This document shows positions 63,490-64,000 of a stretch of 64,000 nt of DNA, one piece after another. This DNA is from Pictodentalium vernedei (Eukaryota; Mollusca; Scaphopoda; Dentaliida; Dentaliidae): NCBI GenBank assembly GCA_031216915.1, contig CM062297.1:362899704-362963703 (forward strand), read 5' to 3'. A program made the translations under genes and the position numbers. Each line of letters starts with the position of its first letter. Position 1 is the stretch's first letter. The notes under the pieces are model-generated. The model saw only the letters and a list, made by a program, of their open reading frames with translations, was not told the origin of the DNA and did no database searches.

Positions 63490-64000
63490 TTATTTAGTTT
63501 TCTTATTGAGGACGCGATGCGCATTGAGTTCTATTATTAATTCGCTGTCTTGAAGTCTATTTAGAGTTTTGCTTTGAAGATCTTTTAAGCGCATTGCTAT
63601 AGTGTCTATTTTTGCTATCTCGTGAAGTTGTTTTATCGATGTCCACGTGGGCTTGCGCAGAGCCACGCGCAAGGCATGATTTTGGACCCGTTGTAGTTTT
63701 TCAATGTTGGTTTTATTCAGGTCACTTGTTATTATGGCCCCATACTCTAGTACTGGGCGTATATATGATTTGTAAAGATTGAGGAGAATTTCTTTATTGG
63801 CTCCCCAATTTTTACCTCTGATCATTTTCAGGAAATTGATGCGTTTAGTGGCTTTGACGGTGACTGAGTTTATGTGATTGTTTAGATTGAGACTGCTATC
63901 CAGGTTGAATCCCAGAAACTTTGCCTCATTACTAGCTTCAAGTTTATGATCGTAAAGCTTAAGCTCAATATTAGGGACAGGCTTTTTCCTTTGTTTTTTA
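63490..64000 (-). mobile_element. Third LINE, reverse transcriptase C-terminal end (jockey-like)
   Basis: The minus-strand frame enters from the window edge: ELKLYDHKLEASNEAKFLGF, NLDSSLNLNNHINSV, KATKRINFLKMIRGKNWGAN, then LLNLYKSYIRPVLEYGAIIT, IEKLQRVQNHALRVALRKPT and LHEIAKIDTIAMRLKDLQSK. This is the thumb/connection region of jockey-type RTs (FLGxxLD; SxIRPVLEYG; LQRVQNxALR). It is a different family from the two 2A LINEs. Open over the visible part. Confidence 0.82.

Overview
This is eukaryotic, AT-rich, repeat-dominated DNA. No host protein-coding gene could be supported. Transposon families carry almost all recognisable coding sequence: Polinton/Maverick elements, CR1/L2-type LINEs with 2A peptides, a LINE ORF1p, a Tc1 remnant and a TTAA-flanked foldback element. 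Together they suggest an invertebrate animal, most likely marine (mollusc, echinoderm, hemichordate or similar). The species cannot be read from the window.

Layout. 1-1936: one end of a Polinton on the minus strand (copy L), inserted in a 2A-bearing LINE (1937-4500, minus). 4570-13446: mostly non-coding sequence with a GA microsatellite, a ~205 bp tandem repeat (6740-7620), an orphan LINE ORF1p (7702-8579, minus), a foldback element (8648-9605), a LINE-tail-like stretch, a Tc1 transposase remnant (11338-12003) and a host tandem repeat (unit ~1.08 kb). 13447-55154: a 41.7 kb Polinton block flanked by the 6 bp duplication CTCGTA. 55155-57960: host repeat, then unannotated DNA. 57960-62475: a second, nearly full-length 2A LINE (plus). 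62476-63489: SINE-like sequence and hairpins. 63490-64000: the 3' coding end of a third LINE (minus), running off the window.

The Polinton block resolves into three events. An outer Polinton of about 17.7 kb (13447-20379 plus 44419-55154) inserted in the host repeat. An inner Polinton of a sister subfamily (26406-44412, about 18.0 kb) then inserted into the outer one, duplicating CGTGTT. Finally, unequal recombination between the homologous left gene blocks of outer and inner added a 6,026 bp unit (20380-26405). That unit is inner-like on its left and outer-like on its right; the switch lies between 23,941 and 24,031.

The shared gene order runs, on the plus strand, from the left terminal inverted repeat (TIR): a conserved protein of unknown function, a small GG-motif core-like protein, the packaging ATPase, penton, pVI-like protein and a small charged protein. 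Then come a small minus-strand gene, a variable locus, SAP + protein-primed DNA polymerase B, an adenain-like protease and a fibre with phage-like repeats. On the minus strand follow the major capsid protein, integrase, zinc ribbon + phospholipase A2, a membrane protein, a small Cys/His protein and the right TIR. The outer copy alone carries a BIR (IAP) gene and a RING segment in the variable locus. Both elements are fossils with roughly ten breaks each, but TIR pairs are nearly identical by eye, so the insertions look young.

Most notable: nested Polintons with both target duplications and in-window reference sites; a chimeric recombination unit; a repeated TIR motif whose variable half changes in concert between subfamilies; an IAP cassette at a hypervariable locus; and a palindrome reused where opposing genes converge.
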